Notes: a model not told the origin generated them from the sequence alone. DNA of 64,000 bases from Apium graveolens (GCF_009905375.1 NC_133650.1:176030623-176094622); one strand, 5' to 3'; positions 36,128 to 47,804 are shown, numbered from the stretch's first letter. Numbers and translations are program-made.

Positions 36128-37066
36128 CTAGGGAGAAGCATTCAAATACTGCAATTGTTCTTCACCTTCGTCATCTTCACTATCTGAATTCCCCAACAAG
36201 GCTTTCTCTAAGGCATCGGACCTTAGCAATTGATCAAGTTCCGATGTGACCACTGAATCGACCAACTCTACTTTTAAGCACTCCTTATTATCAGTAGGAA
36301 ATTTCATAGCATTGAACATATTAAAAGTAACATCCTGATCCAGAACTCGCATTGTGAGCTCACCCTTCAGCACATCTATCAAGGTTCAACCAGTCGCCAG
36401 GAAAGGTCTTCCCAAGATTATGGGAATCTTCTTATCCTCCTAGAAATCAAGAATTACGAAATCAGCAGGGAAGATGAGTTTATCAACCTTGACCAAGACA
36501 TCCTCCATAATATCTCGCGGATATATAATAGAACGGTCGGCCAACTGCAAGGTCATATAAGTCAATTTGGGATCAGGTAAGTCCAACTACTCGAAGATTG
36601 ACAAGGGCATCAGATTGATGCTAGCTCCCAAGTCACATAAGCATCTGTCAAAAGACACTTTTCCTATAGTACATGGAATAGTGAAGCTTCCTGGATCTTT
36701 AAGCTTTGGAGGCAACATCTGTTGTAACACAACACTGCATTCCTCTGTGAGAGCGACTGTCTCTAAATCATCTAGCTTCACCTTTCGAGAGAGAATACCT
36801 TTCATAAACTTTGCATAACTAGGCATCTGCTCAAGAGTCTCGGCGAAAGGTATGTTGATATGAAGTTTCTTGAACACCTCCAAAAACTTCTCAAATTGCT
36901 TGTCCAGCTTTTTCTTCTGTAGCCGCTTGGGAAAAGGCGGTGGAGGATAGATCTGTTTCTCCCCTGTATTACCCTCAGGCAGAGTGTGCTCAACAGTAGT
37001 CTTCCTTAGTTCCACTTCTTTATCTTGTTGCTCTACTTCTTTCTCAACCTCAGCTTCTTCAGTCAA
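36128..37066 (-). pseudogene. Element D protease region
   Basis: The frame 37066-36587 begins in a Glu-rich linker, then a conserved stretch (PSYAKFMKGILSRKVKLDD), and reaches the aspartic protease site CDLGASINLMPLSIF, with DLGAS in place of the common DTGAS, as usual for Athila. After a frame change the segment 36382-36128 has a flap-like region and a Glu/Asp-rich linker (SEDDEGEEQLQYL) to RT. The protease would cut the Gag-Pol precursor. Broken by at least one frameshift at about 36390-36590. Confidence 0.8.
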
Positions 37067-37069
37067 CTC

Positions 37070-38491
37070 TTAAGTTTGTTGGGGATTCGCAACTTTTCCA
37101 GACCTTAAAGTGATTGCCTTTACCTGTTCTTTAGCTTCCCTCTTTCCTGGCACTTCAGTGTCACTAGGTAGTGTACCAGGCTGACGATTTAGCAAGGCAT
37201 TGACAATTTGCCCAATTTGATTTACCAAGGTCTTGATAGAAACAACTTGACTCTTGCACATAAGCTTCAACGCCTCTAATTCAGATTTTTCATTGGCTTG
37301 TTGTAGCTGGAGTTGCTGTCTAGGTGCATACTGTGGTTGCTGAAAACCAGGGGGTTGTACTGCTTAGTTGGGTACTGCTGATAAGGTTGTTGAACTGCAT
37401 TCTGAGCATTGCTCCAACTGAAATTAGGATGATTACAGTTGTTGGGATGATAGGTGGCTTGCACTGGTTGCTATGATCGCTGGAAGTTGCTCATAAACTG
37501 AGCTGATTCACTAGAAATTGTGCACTGATCAGTATCATGGGCACCAACACAAAGTTCACAGACACTGGTGATTTGATTAACTCCATAATTAGCCAAAGTG
37601 TCCACCTTCATCATCAAAGCCTTAAGTTGGGCAGTGATAGTAGTTGTTGCGTCCAACTCCAGAATTTCTGCTACTTTCCCCTGAGTCAGTCTCTAGGAAT
37701 GATTCTGGTACTCATTAGCAGCCATCAGTTCGATAAGTTCATAAGCTTCATCGTAGCTCTTAGCCCACAAGGCTCCTCCTGATGTTGCATCAAGCATGGG
37801 TCTAGAAGTAGCACCCAATCCATTGTAGAAACAATTAATAATCATCCAATCAGGTATGCCATGGTGTTGGCACTTCCTTAGCATCTCCTTATATCAAATT
37901 TAAGCCTTACACAGAGATTCCCCAGTTTGCTAAGCAAACTGGGTAAGAGCATTTTTTGATTGCAGCAGTCTTCGCCATGTGGAAGAATTTGGTGAGAAAC
38001 TTTTATGCGAGATCCTCCCAAGTGGTGATAGATCCTGCTGGTAGAGAGTGTAACCAGCACTTAGCCTTGTCCCTCAGAGAGAATGGGAAAAGGCATAGCT
38101 TGATAGCATCTTCAGTCACATCATTGAATTTAAAAGTGTCGCATATCTCGATGAAATCCCTGATGTGCATGTTGGGGTCTTCAGTAGGAGAACCCCCAAA
38201 CTGAACTGAGTTATGTATCATCTGAATCGTGCTTGACTTGATCTCAAAAGTGTTAGCCCCGATGGCTGGTCTGATGATACTTGACTGAATGTCATCAATC
38301 TTAGGCTGAGAATAGTCCATCAAAGCCTTCAGATTTTCTGCTTGATCTCCCATCGCTACTACAACTGGTTCTTCGACTTTCTCTTCTTCCTCTACCTTCT
38401 TTTCTTTCTCAAAAATTTCCTTACGAACTACCACAACTTCTTCCTCGGCTTTATCCAGTGTTCTCTTATGAGTACACGAACGCGTATGCAT
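37070..38491 (-). pseudogene. Element D gag
   Basis: Starts at the ATG at 38491 (MHTRSCTHKRTLDKAEEE), with a Glu-rich N-terminus. The core Gag reads LCLFPFSLRDKAKCWLHSLP (38003-38491), continued in other frames by FYNGLGATSRPMLDA and SYDEAYELIELMAANEYQ. A zinc-knuckle-like CELCVGAHDTDQC lies in 37471-37656. A Gln/Asn-rich stretch follows (37276-37464), and then QVKAITLRSGKV (37070-37270), which is typical of Athila Gag before protease. At least three frame changes. Gag would form the particle. Confidence 0.83.
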
Positions 38492-38608
38492 ACACCCTCG
38501 CTAGAGTACCTGAAATAAAATAAGGAAACAGATAAGTAATAATGTCCGAGTCAATGAACTTTAACGATCACTGATGGAAAGCACATAAACTATCAATTAA
38601 CACTGCTG

Positions 38609-38626
38609 TTCCCGGCAGCGGCGCCA
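38609..38626 (-). other. Element D primer-binding site (tRNA-Asp type)
   Basis: Minus strand TGGCGCCGCTGCCGGGAA begins six bases after the 5' LTR. It matches the complement of the plant tRNA-Asp 3' end (TGGCGCCGTTGCCGGGGA) at all but two positions. Confidence 0.85.
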
Positions 38627-38632
38627 AAAACT

Positions 38633-40071
38633 TGTTAGTCGCTAAACACGCGCTAATAATACACGCAAGTATACGAGTTCGCAAGTAGTATAGAATCTTT
38701 TCTAGTTCATTCCCACAGAGACTGTATTGGTTAACTAATTAATTCACGCACTTAAGCAACAATGTATGGTTATTATTCAATACTAAGATGATGACAAATT
38801 GAGGTTGTTTATAACTAGAAATTAAACTAATGATTATAACCATGAGAATAAGATTGATTGAATTAATATATATGACAAACATGGGATTCTAAATTCATTA
38901 AATACTTCATTCAATAGCCTTATTGTTCTTAACCTTAGCATGCAATGGTGATGACACTAATCAGACAACACGAAACTGATAAATGCCAACTTTCGTTGCA
39001 CGAGTACCATACTACCAGACATTCACAAAAGAGATAGAAGCTGAATAGACACCAATTATATTAAGACCCTATATGTCTATAGAATTTGACAACATAACGG
39101 TTTAAGCACAAGTTATCTATCTTGATTACACAGGGCAAGTAAGATGGTTAAAATTACCTATGAATCATGCATATCAAATACATGAACCTATGCTAGCATG
39201 GCAAGTTCTAAATCTTTAAATTCACTTTTGCTTCATTAAGAATTAACACACTATCTTATAAGTTCGCAATGCTCATAAGATGAATATGCACAACCAATAC
39301 TAGGATATCATACAATCATCACACATTAAGGCATCAAATGATTTAACTAAAGAAATCCATAAATAAATCCACTAGAACCCCACGATAACGATTAGCCCAT
39401 AATCGGGCTTATCATCAACGTGGGTTCTGATGAAAGCATGGTATATAAAATGTAGTCTTTATAATGAATAAATAAAACCAAGTACAAAACAAGATTAAGG
39501 TTCACAAATAAGAAAACTAGCATCCAAATACAACTTAAAATAAAGGTTCACAAGTAAAAACAAGATCTTCTTTGTCTTTGTTGAATCGTGCTAAAACGGT
39601 CTTCTTACGCTCCCTTGATATGTCTCTGGCTTGATTACTTATAAAAAATGACCTAGAGTTGTTTATATAGCAGCCCCATGCAACATAAAAGTCTCCCAAT
39701 TCGAATTAGAATAGAATCAGAATTCTACATCCCGACACGACGCGGCCGCACGCTTGATTAGCGCGGGCGCGCTGGCATTCTGTACTTCGGCGCGACCGCG
39801 CGCTTGATCAACGCGGGCGCGCTGGGCTTATGCCAAAACTGACTTCATTATTTTTCTTGCAGCTTCGAGCCGGCTTTCAACGAGCTTTTATTCCAACACC
39901 ACATTGACACCAAATTAGCACCAAAATAATGCTAATGCACCTGATTACCTAGATAATGCCTGAAATGCAAAAACACTCGAAAATACGTTAAAACACTTAA
40001 CAACTTGAGTACAAAGACATCAATTCAAAGCTTATTAGAGAATTATAAGGTGTCATAAATGCCACTCAACA
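38633..40071 (-). repeat. Element D 5' LTR (1439 bp)
   Basis: Minus strand begins TGTTGAGTGGC and ends GACTAACA. It carries two complete GC-rich units (39737-39774 and 39788-39824). Aligns along its whole length with 28684-30102. Confidence 0.93.
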
Positions 40072-40076
40072 CTGCT

Positions 40077-40702
40077 CACAACGAATATGTCCAATCAGGA
40101 CTATCAAACTATCTTACTTTCTTATAAAAGAGATGTTAAGGAACAGCAGCAAAAGATTTTCAATAAAGCCGAGCAATATGGAAATGTTGATGCTTGGTTA
40201 GACAAAGACTTCAGTTTGGAGATGGATGAGGTTTAGGCTAGGTTTAGAGAAGAGTACATAACTATCCTAGGAAGCAATTCCAAAACTCTCAGTCCATAGG
40301 AAGTTTATAATGCTATTATAGAAGTCAACAAGACACAGCTCAAAGCTGTTCACCTTACTGGTAAAGCACTACAACAGACTCTGAATAGTCATCAAGATAG
40401 AATAAGGAGGTTGGTGAAAAACAAACTGGATTACCTTGTGCCTACTCAGGTGGATATAAAGAATAAATTCAACAAATTTGCTGAGCAAATGGCAAGGTTT
40501 GATGTCACTAGTATGGAGTAGAGCATCAATAATCTAAAGCAATACTTTCGGGCTCTGCATGAAGTTGTCCAGAATCACATCAAAAGTAACAATGACACAA
40601 GGGTCAAATTGTATCAACTATATCAGGCTAGGTATAAACCTTCAGCTCTTTTGATGGAGGGAATTAAGGAGTCTCTTCAAGTCATATTTGGTGCTTCTGT
40701 CT
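40077..40702 (+). pseudogene. C'' remnant: SIRE-type extra ORF, right piece
   Basis: Continues the plus-strand coding trace from 28683 after D. Broken frame reads NEYVQSGLSNYLTF, NAIIEVNKTQLKAVHLTGKA, QDRIRRLVKNKLDYLVPTQV and NNLKQYFRALHEVVQNHIKS. It is rich in Lys, Gln and Leu with likely coiled coils. Single-base stops (TAG) interrupt it at several points. It ends where A' begins at 40703. I do not know its function; it is the C-terminal part of the extra ORF of a SIRE-like element. Confidence 0.65.
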
Positions 40703-42079
40703 TGTAACAGCCCAAATCCAGGGTCAAGATTTGGTGTCACTAAACAATCTTTACATAATTTAAAATAATATACAAATGACCCCTTAAATCCGGATCGTTT
40801 ACAGGTTATGGTATAAAATAAGAATCTAACCTTCTACAATTTATAACAACTAAAATACAAGTTTAAATACCTTCGTACTAATTCCCTTGTCTAATTTTTC
40901 TAACCTCTTCATCCTCTTGCAGCGAAGATCTTTCTAACTTCTGCTGTCTATTCAAAGCTATTCACTTTTATCCTCATTTGTTTCTGAAAGAAATAAGAAT
41001 TTACAAAGTAAGAGTGAGCCAAAAATGCCCAACAAGTATATACCTGAGTTCCAAGCATTAATATCAAAGGAAATTTTCCGGACAAAATCTTTAAATAATT
41101 TTAAACTCTTCTATTTATTTGAGGGAGTTGAGCGAATAAACATTGGTTGTTACCAGTCCTTAAATATAAATCAAAAGTGTCGAGCAACTCCCAGATTCAT
41201 CTCCTGAATCAGGGTTTTATCCGGTTTTGTTAGCATAAAACATTTCGAGAGAGAATGTCGTTAATGGCGATCAACAATAAATTAGACTAGACACTAGTTC
41301 GCACCTATATCCTGCTGATCATCCAGGATACAATGTAGATCTATATCTCACTATATAGATCCATTCGGGTACCCAGGAACTATCGCCCAAGGGTCCGCTC
41401 CATCCCCAGCCCATAGGGTCCAGCTCATCACTGGCCCTCACAGTAACCATCCAGCCCGTAGAGTATTTTGATATCAAATCATTTTGATTTCAAGACATCC
41501 CAATTCAGGGTTCGCAAATAACCCGGAAGAATATTTATTTGCTTGAGAGATCAATCGATAATACAGGAACAATAATGAAAGGAACTTGCATAATTAAGAG
41601 AAATTGCAGCGAAATATAAAACAGTTAACTATTCTGAACTTGGAATAGAAATGAAGTAATTGCAGTATGTTATGAGAAAAGTTAGGAATACTTGCCTTTA
41701 TAAGCTTTAACCACTATTACTGATTGACTTTGGTTCGACTTGAACGGTTGGCTTTATCATCAAACCACTACCCTATTCTGGATACGATCCCAACACTCAG
41801 GTTCGTCGATTGGAACCCTGTTGCACTCGACGTTTAACCACTAGATCATTCTTAGTCCGATGTCAACCCTCAGATCTTCCGACTAGGACCTACAGGGTTG
41901 GAAATACCCTAATTCAGATAATTATTTAAGCTTAACATAATATCACTATCACTTCTACCCATACGATTTCATATCCGGACTCATATTTATATGTATAATT
42001 GAAATATACATAACAATTATATGTATAATTGAAAATAGGGTGATCGAGTATTTATAAAATATTTTGTCATGATACATAA
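40703..42079 (-). repeat. A' LTR, 3' segment (family A, inverted)
   Basis: Begins TGTAACAGCCC on the plus strand, the reverse of the family A LTR end. It aligns in reverse with A 4100-5526. The flank 40698-40702 (TGTCT) should be its target duplication; the partner is beyond 64000. At 42079 the LTR is split by B', and it resumes at 61792. Because the LTR's 3' end touches C'', it is a 3' LTR or a solo LTR. Confidence 0.87.
42075..42079. repeat. Target-site duplication of B' (partner 61792-61796)
   Basis: CATAA directly flanks TGTAACACCC on the left and GGTTATTACA on the right; the sequence on both outer sides is family A LTR. Confidence 0.93.
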
Positions 42080-43718
42080 TGTAACACCCCCAAATCCGGG
42101 GTCGGGGATCCGGGTTGTCACGAGTTCCATTTCCCTTAATAACACCCAATCTTAAAAAAACAATCAACTACTCTGTACTGTGACCCCACAATAAACACAC
42201 ACACCACAAGTTATAGTCTCAGAGATGAATATCCAAAAATAACACGAGTCATTTTATTCCAAAATTATATGCCATTACACCTTAAAAGGGTTTCTGAATA
42301 AATTTACATTTCTTTGCCATTATTACAATTGATAAAGATACATAAGTCTGGTACATCAAAAGTTGAAAGCCTAGCCTATTGGTAGTTCCTACCTCAGCTA
42401 CAGCGACATCAACGTCTATAGGAAACTGCGGAACGTTTCCTATCCGCTCGCGAATTGGGAACTTGATCATGTTCATCTTGTCTATCTGATGTTGTGTGAT
42501 GAAAGAAGAAAGCAAGGGTGAGCAACAAGCCCACTGAAATAATATGTATAATAATTAACAATATATAAGCATTCTCATAGTACTCATGATAGTCTTGGTC
42601 AAGAAGAAATGAACCAAGCTGATATCTTAACGCGACCAAGTCGCAAAATATTCAGTATATATATACATATATACTTTTCATAATTGAGTATTAACAAAAT
42701 ATTCAGTATTAACAAAATATTCTTTCGTGAGTACTCTACCAACTGCCTAATCCAATTTACATAATTGTTTCATACTCCAATTAGTCATTTAAGGGCCTTA
42801 ACCAAGGTTTCAAAGTAAGGCGAGGGGTAATGGTTCGTTCGCGAAACGCCGTTACTTAAAATGGTCGTTTCTCCTAAACCGTATATCGGAAACAAGCGAA
42901 TCACATATCAAAACGAATCTTACGACACGCTCTAGCTAATCATGGCAATGTTATAGATTGGTCAGTGAGTTATCTGGTCCGAGATTCATGTACAACAGTC
43001 TAAGGAAAACGGGCATTATGACGGTTATGTTTACGCGATTTCCAATTTAATTATCACTCTAAATTCTCATCAATTCACTCACAACCACCAACACAACAAT
43101 ATTCAACCATCATACTACAACTCAGTCCCCAAATCCAAATTTTACCAATTTATCCAACCAATCAAAGACCCAATATTCAAAACCAATACAAATCCACCAA
43201 AACTACTTATAATCAAAGATCAAGCCTTAATACTAACAATGCTTCAATAAAACTTAATGGAATCATAAAATCAAAGCTAGGGTTTGAAGTTTATACCTTC
43301 CTTGGGAGGTGTTAAGTTTCTAGGAAACCTTAGGGAGCCTCCTACAAGCTTGATCTTTCCAAAGAAATCAAGAACACAAAGTTAGGTTTTGAAGTTTCTA
43401 AAAGTCAGATTGAAAGAACTGTAAATATGAGGGTCTTACCTTGCTTATTTAGAAGATACTTGTGAACAAGAGTTGTAGGCCATCTTAATACCTTTCCAAC
43501 GAGCTATAGAACACATCATTTGAGTGAGTATTGAAGGAGATATGGCAGTTTGAAGTTGCTGCTCTGGTTTTGGCCGAGAGCAAGCTTTCAAGGGGGAGAA
43601 AGTGAAATGCTTCTTGTTTTGCCCTTTGACTAATTGTGTGGTCAATTACTTGGTTGCTTCTCTTTTATTTTAATTAACCATATTTAGAATTTACCATGGT
43701 TAAAAACACTTGGCTAAT
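42080..43718 (-). repeat. B' 3' LTR, part 1
   Basis: Matches 57806-58390 and then jumps to the equivalent of 60625 at about 42670-42725: some 2.2 kb, including the 55-bp array, is missing. Two 18-bp direct copies of AGTATTAACAAAATATTC fill the junction (42687-42722). It keeps about 0.4 kb (about 42785-43150) that the other LTR lacks. Copia-1 begins at 43719. Confidence 0.88.
43714..43718. repeat. Target-site duplication of copia-1 (partner 51685-51689)
   Basis: CTAAT flanks copia-1 on both sides. The intact 5' LTR of B' has CTAAT once at the same place (61239-61243). Confidence 0.93.
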
Positions 43719-45354
43719 TAAAAGTTATTCCTAAACATGTAATATGTTTTGATTTCATTGATATTAATAAAAGACTTGTTTTGTTTTTATTACGGGCTTT
43801 ATCTATTTAAGTGTTTAAATAAGATATACCATAGTTTAGAATAAAGTTTTTTATGGATTATGATGAGATCATAATAGTGAGACCTAAAAAGATGATAACT
43901 CTAAACTTAAATAGTTCCTGGTCATAGGATTACTAACTGGTAATTAATAATCCGCAAAGATCGGTACATACTATGCTTACTTCATTATGAAGGATGTCTG
44001 TTCTCATAGACATTTGTGTGGTGACACTATAGCTAGTATGTAGGTACTTATTATAGAATAAGTTCACTGAACATGACTCGCACAGCTGAACAACTGATGG
44101 AGTTCACTCACGTGTCAGCAGTTGTTCACCTAGTGATAGTTGTACAAGTATCCTTAGACTTGAGGTCATCATAGTCATCTTGTGTACACTGAACTATGCT
44201 TTGGTTTAGTTCTTAGTCTCCAGGGACAATTATTAGGGCTCTTCTGGGTATAGGAATTTGTACACGAAGATAGTGTATGATCAATAAAGGATCTACCCCT
44301 TCCAGTGAAGGAAGCGAATGTTCAAGGCTGATCCACTTATGCTAGTTCAGGAATCTCTGGCCAGAGTAAATGAAATTAGAAAGGAGTTTCTAATTTGCAT
44401 AGAACTACGCATAGTAAATGGTAAGCAAAGTGATTGAATTAGATAGGCTTGACACGAGATCCATGCCTTGTATTTAATCGGGACATTTTAGGGTAGAAGG
44501 AGTTTATTGTACGGTAACTATTCACTGACAGGTTCTTGGTATTCTAAGCAGTGAATTCATATTATCCGGATAGTCGCGATTTGTTGAGAAGCATCACTCA
44601 CGATGTAGAATAAATGTGATTAATTAATTAATCATATTTAATAAATTAGAGAATTTATATAAATAATGATAAAATAGTTTTATTATTATTTATTTCTACT
44701 ACCGGCTTAATATTGAACCTACAGGGTCACACCATAAAAAGAGAATGATTTAATGGTGGAGGAATTAATTAATAATGGCTAATAATTATTTATTTGTGAA
44801 ATAAATAATTAATTGGCAAATTTAATAATTGATTAAATGAGATTTAATTGATTATAAATTAATTAAGAAAAGTTCTTAATATTAATAATTAAAGGATTTA
44901 ATTTTTGGAAATTAAATCAAGAGAGAGAATTATTTCTAAAGTATTTAGAAAAAGGATTAATAATTAAAAGGTGTTTTAATTATTAATGAGAATAATAAAT
45001 GGGATAATAATAATAATATTTATGGGAAAATTTCATCTGAAAATTTTGCCTATAAATACACTATTATAGACCCTATTTTATTCGAACCCACATCAAACCC
45101 GAAAACCCAAAAAGTTTGGAAAACCCAATTCTCTCCACCTCCTTCTTCCTCCTTAACATCGTTTTCTTGGTGGATACCGGTGGAGTGCTTCACACTTGAG
45201 GAGCAACTGCTAAGGATCTCTGATCGTTGTCTCCGAATTATTTTAAAAGGTTAGATTCGATCCCTCGAATTTTTATTCACGATTTATATGCTTTTATTTG
45301 GATTTTGTATGTGTAAAAGTTTTTACATGACCCCGCTGCATTAAAAATCCAACA
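43719..45354 (+). repeat. Copia-1 5' LTR with altered start
   Basis: 1636 bp against 1675 for its partner. It does not start TGAAAGG but TAAAAGTTATTCCTAA, which is the reverse complement of the LTR's own bases at about 50048-50065. From ATGTAAT on it is normal and ends AATCCAACA. TATA box at 45051-45058. Confidence 0.9.
45051..45058 (+). promoter_or_regulatory. TATA box of the copia-1 5' LTR
   Basis: TATAAATA follows TTTTGCC and is followed by CACTATTATAGACCC; conserved in all four LTRs of the family. It should direct transcription of the element. Confidence 0.7.
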
Positions 45355-45355
45355 A

Positions 45356-45367
45356 TGGTATCAGAGC
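45356..45367 (+). other. Copia-1 primer-binding site (tRNA-iMet)
   Basis: TGGTATCAGAGC, an exact match to the complement of the initiator Met tRNA 3' end, one base after the LTR. Confidence 0.93.
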
Positions 45368-45800
45368 TATGGTTGTATGCATATAGATCTGTGGTAAAAA
45401 TTTCAAAATATTATGTACTTGTATGAATTAATTATGATTTTTACAAGTTATATCATTGATTAATTTTGTCTGATGAGAAATCATTTCTCAGAATAATTTT
45501 TAATGTTGATCTGGGTTCTACAAGTGTTGTAGATCGTCTGGGTATTTTTTTCATAATTTTAGGATGTATAGATTTTTTATTATGAATTTTTGAAGTTGTT
45601 ACAATTAAATTCGTAATTAAATAATCATATATATATAAATAAATTGTTAGTTTGTATATATATACATCTGCTTTGTTTCTGCTGTACTATTACTGCTGCT
45701 GCATGGAGATAAAAGACAGACAGGACAGAGTCTGACAAGCACGCTGATCGAGGAGGACAGGCGACGGCTGTTGCAAAAATATTAAAAAAAAAAAAGGGGG

Positions 45801-45939
45801 TATAACGCATTCCGGGAATGCGTTACAAACCTGTGGCGCATTCACGGAATGCGTTACACCCTTTAATGGCTTAAAAGGGGTGTAACGCATCACCAGAATG
45901 CGTTACAGGGCTTGTAACGCGTTCCTGTAATGCGTTACA
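45801..45939 (+). repeat. Copia-1 leader: four 27-bp palindromes
   Basis: Palindromes at 45801-45827, 45832-45858, 45881-45907 and 45913-45939 follow the pattern TGTAACGCATTCC / GGAATGCGTTACA. The first is almost perfect (TAACGCATTCCGGGAATGCG core). Between the second and third lies CCCTTTAATGGCTTAAAAGG, also self-complementary. The same set occurs in copia-2 at 11918-12056. Confidence 0.88.
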
Positions 45940-46624
45940 GCCCGACTATCCAGATTAAAATTGATTTTCTGGGAGTTTCGTAACTCCGTTTTAGGCGTGC
46001 AATATACCGTTGGATTCGTTTTTTCGAGGCGGATCTAATGGAGTGATCAATTTTAGTTTATATAAAAGTTTTGAACTGTTTATATTTCCATGAAGTGTTT
46101 TAAAGCTATTTTTTAACTATTTTAATTGCTTTTAAATGCTCCATATGATACATAGAGATGTATAATGCTTAGACTAATGTGCTAGATGATGTAACATGCC
46201 TACCTTGATGTTTATTCATGTTTATATATGTGATATATGCTTAGTTTATCATGCGATGATAGATTTAGGTGAACTTAAATAAACATAAGGCGTTTGTTAG
46301 ACAACCTAGTATAGTGAAATTGTTTCATAACCTTAATAATAATGTTATGAATACAATCATGAGATTCTTGTGTTTATGAAACACGTAATAGAATATGAAT
46401 TTTCGATATGAGAGAAAGGATGATTCTGTCAACAACAGATTTCTATCTGTAAGAAAGGGTTATTAAGTGACGCCTCTTGACAATGCTCCACCTGATCTGG
46501 GAATCATCTGATTATTGATTATTGATTTGAAATATTTAATTTAAAAGGAAGAATTTCTTTATAATATGATTATGATTGTAACGTAATATAATCCCTCTAA
46601 AATTAAATAATATCAAGTAGTAAT

Positions 46625-47030
46625 TGGCCAATGACACAACGGGCTTGTGTCGGTCATAGCCTTCCAACATGATAGAAAAGTAGTTCTTATTTTTGAATCA
46701 TTGTCGGTTCGTGCTACAGCCGAGGGCTTTGATTTCGAAATAAGAAATACTTGTCTATTACATAGAGATGTGTACATTGAATAAGAATCTAAAGGTCGGT
46801 ACGTGCTACAGCCGTGGGCCTTTGGGGACTGATTCAACTGTACGGAATGTTGGGTTAGACTTGACTTAGAATATTGAGTTTGTCGTGCTACAGCCGAGAC
46901 TCAATTATTCAAGAGGCTAAAGTTTGATTAGGGAATAACATGAGATGTAATTGACAAGAGTTGTCTGCCTATTGAATATTACATGGCGGTTCGTGCTACA
47001 GCCGGGGTCGTGTAATGGAATGTAGGATCC
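46625..47030 (+). other. Copia-1 leader hairpin row with CGTGCTACAGCCG tips
   Basis: Five inverted repeats in a row: 46625-46663, 46682-46751, 46771-46844, 46854-46925 and 46962-47028. The last four have tips containing CGTGCTACAGCCG (near 46709-46722, 46802-46814, 46884-46896, 46992-47004). Arms differ among hairpins, for example TCTTATTTTTGAATCA in the first and TGTACATTGAATAAG in the second, yet each pairs with its own partner. They sit just before the gag ATG at 47208. Confidence 0.78.
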
Positions 47031-47207
47031 CTATTCCCACTAGCATTATGAATGCTTAATTTTTCACGTAAGGGGTTGAATAAATTGGGAAAACTAGTGG
47101 GAGCCACTTATGAATAAAGACCCGATTCATATAGTGTTTTGAAATGAAATCGAATATTTGGTAAGTGTTGTTATGTGTTTATCATTTACAGATTTACTTT
47201 GTACGTT

Positions 47208-47804
47208 ATGTCTTCTGCACTATCACTTAGGAGCATACTGGATGCTCACAAATTGACTGGTCCTAATTATGCTGACTGGCTTCGAAACTTGAGAATTGTT
47301 CTCAGGATTGAGAAGCTGGAATACGTGATTGACTCACCTAAGCCTACTGAACCTGCTAGTGATGCACATAATGATGAACATGTTGTGTATCGTAAGTGGT
47401 TAGATGATGCAAATGTTGTTCAATGCATCATGCTAGCTTCCATGAACATTGAGCTACAGAAGCAACATGAGCATATGGATGCTCACACTATCCTCATGCA
47501 TCTACAAGAGTTGTATGATGTGGCGGGGAGGACAGCTCGATATGAGATATCGAAGGAGCTGTTCGGTTGTAGGATGTCTGAGGGATCATCTGTGAATGAC
47601 CATGTACTTAAGATGATCAATTTGATTGAACGTCTTGGACAACTTGGTTTTGCCATGGATGGGGAGCTGAGCCAAGACTTGGTCTTTCAATCGCTTCCGA
47701 GTTCGTTCTCGCAGTTTGTTGTGAACTTTCACATGAATAAGTTGGATGTCAGCCTGCCTGAACTCCACAACATGTTAAAGACTGCGGAATCGAATTTTCC
47801 CTAA
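47208..47804 (+). pseudogene. Copia-1 gag (stopped early)
   Basis: ATG at 47208 gives MSSALSLRSILDAHKLTGPN, the same start as the copia-2 gag. It reads 198 codons through KNMLKTAE-type sequence (MLKTAESNFP) and ends at a TAA at 47802, where copia-2 continues with PKKSYVLL. One base change or indel near 47800 explains it. The remainder, including the CCHC knuckle CFHCNKVGHWKRNC and the start of protease (VLDTACGSHIC), is in a separate frame at 47893-48237. As it stands, only the N-terminal capsid part could be made. Confidence 0.85.

Larger units (their letters stand above)
28684..40071 (-). mobile_element. Element D: complete-ended Athila-like Ty3/gypsy (11.4 kb)
   Basis: Minus-strand element with LTRs at 28684-30102 and 38633-40071, PBS for tRNA-Asp, gag, pol in the order PR-RT-RNase H-IN, and an env-position ORF downstream of IN. 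Flanks TTGCT (28679-28683) and CTGCT (40072-40076) differ at one base and are taken as a decayed target duplication. The 20-bp length difference between LTRs (1419 and 1439) is explained by a deletion in a GC-rich repeat. Order, PBS and the DLGAS protease fit Athila. All genes carry stops or frameshifts, but most domains remain readable. Confidence 0.92.

Noticed and set aside
43445..43645. 66-codon ORF present in both B' LTRs (also 60970-61170)
   Set aside because: The two LTRs are copies of one sequence, so conservation is expected; B has diverged sequence at this place and no domain is recognisable.
46613..46837. 74-codon minus-strand ORF in copia-1
   Set aside because: Antisense to the hairpin row; contains no domain and is better explained by the structured leader.
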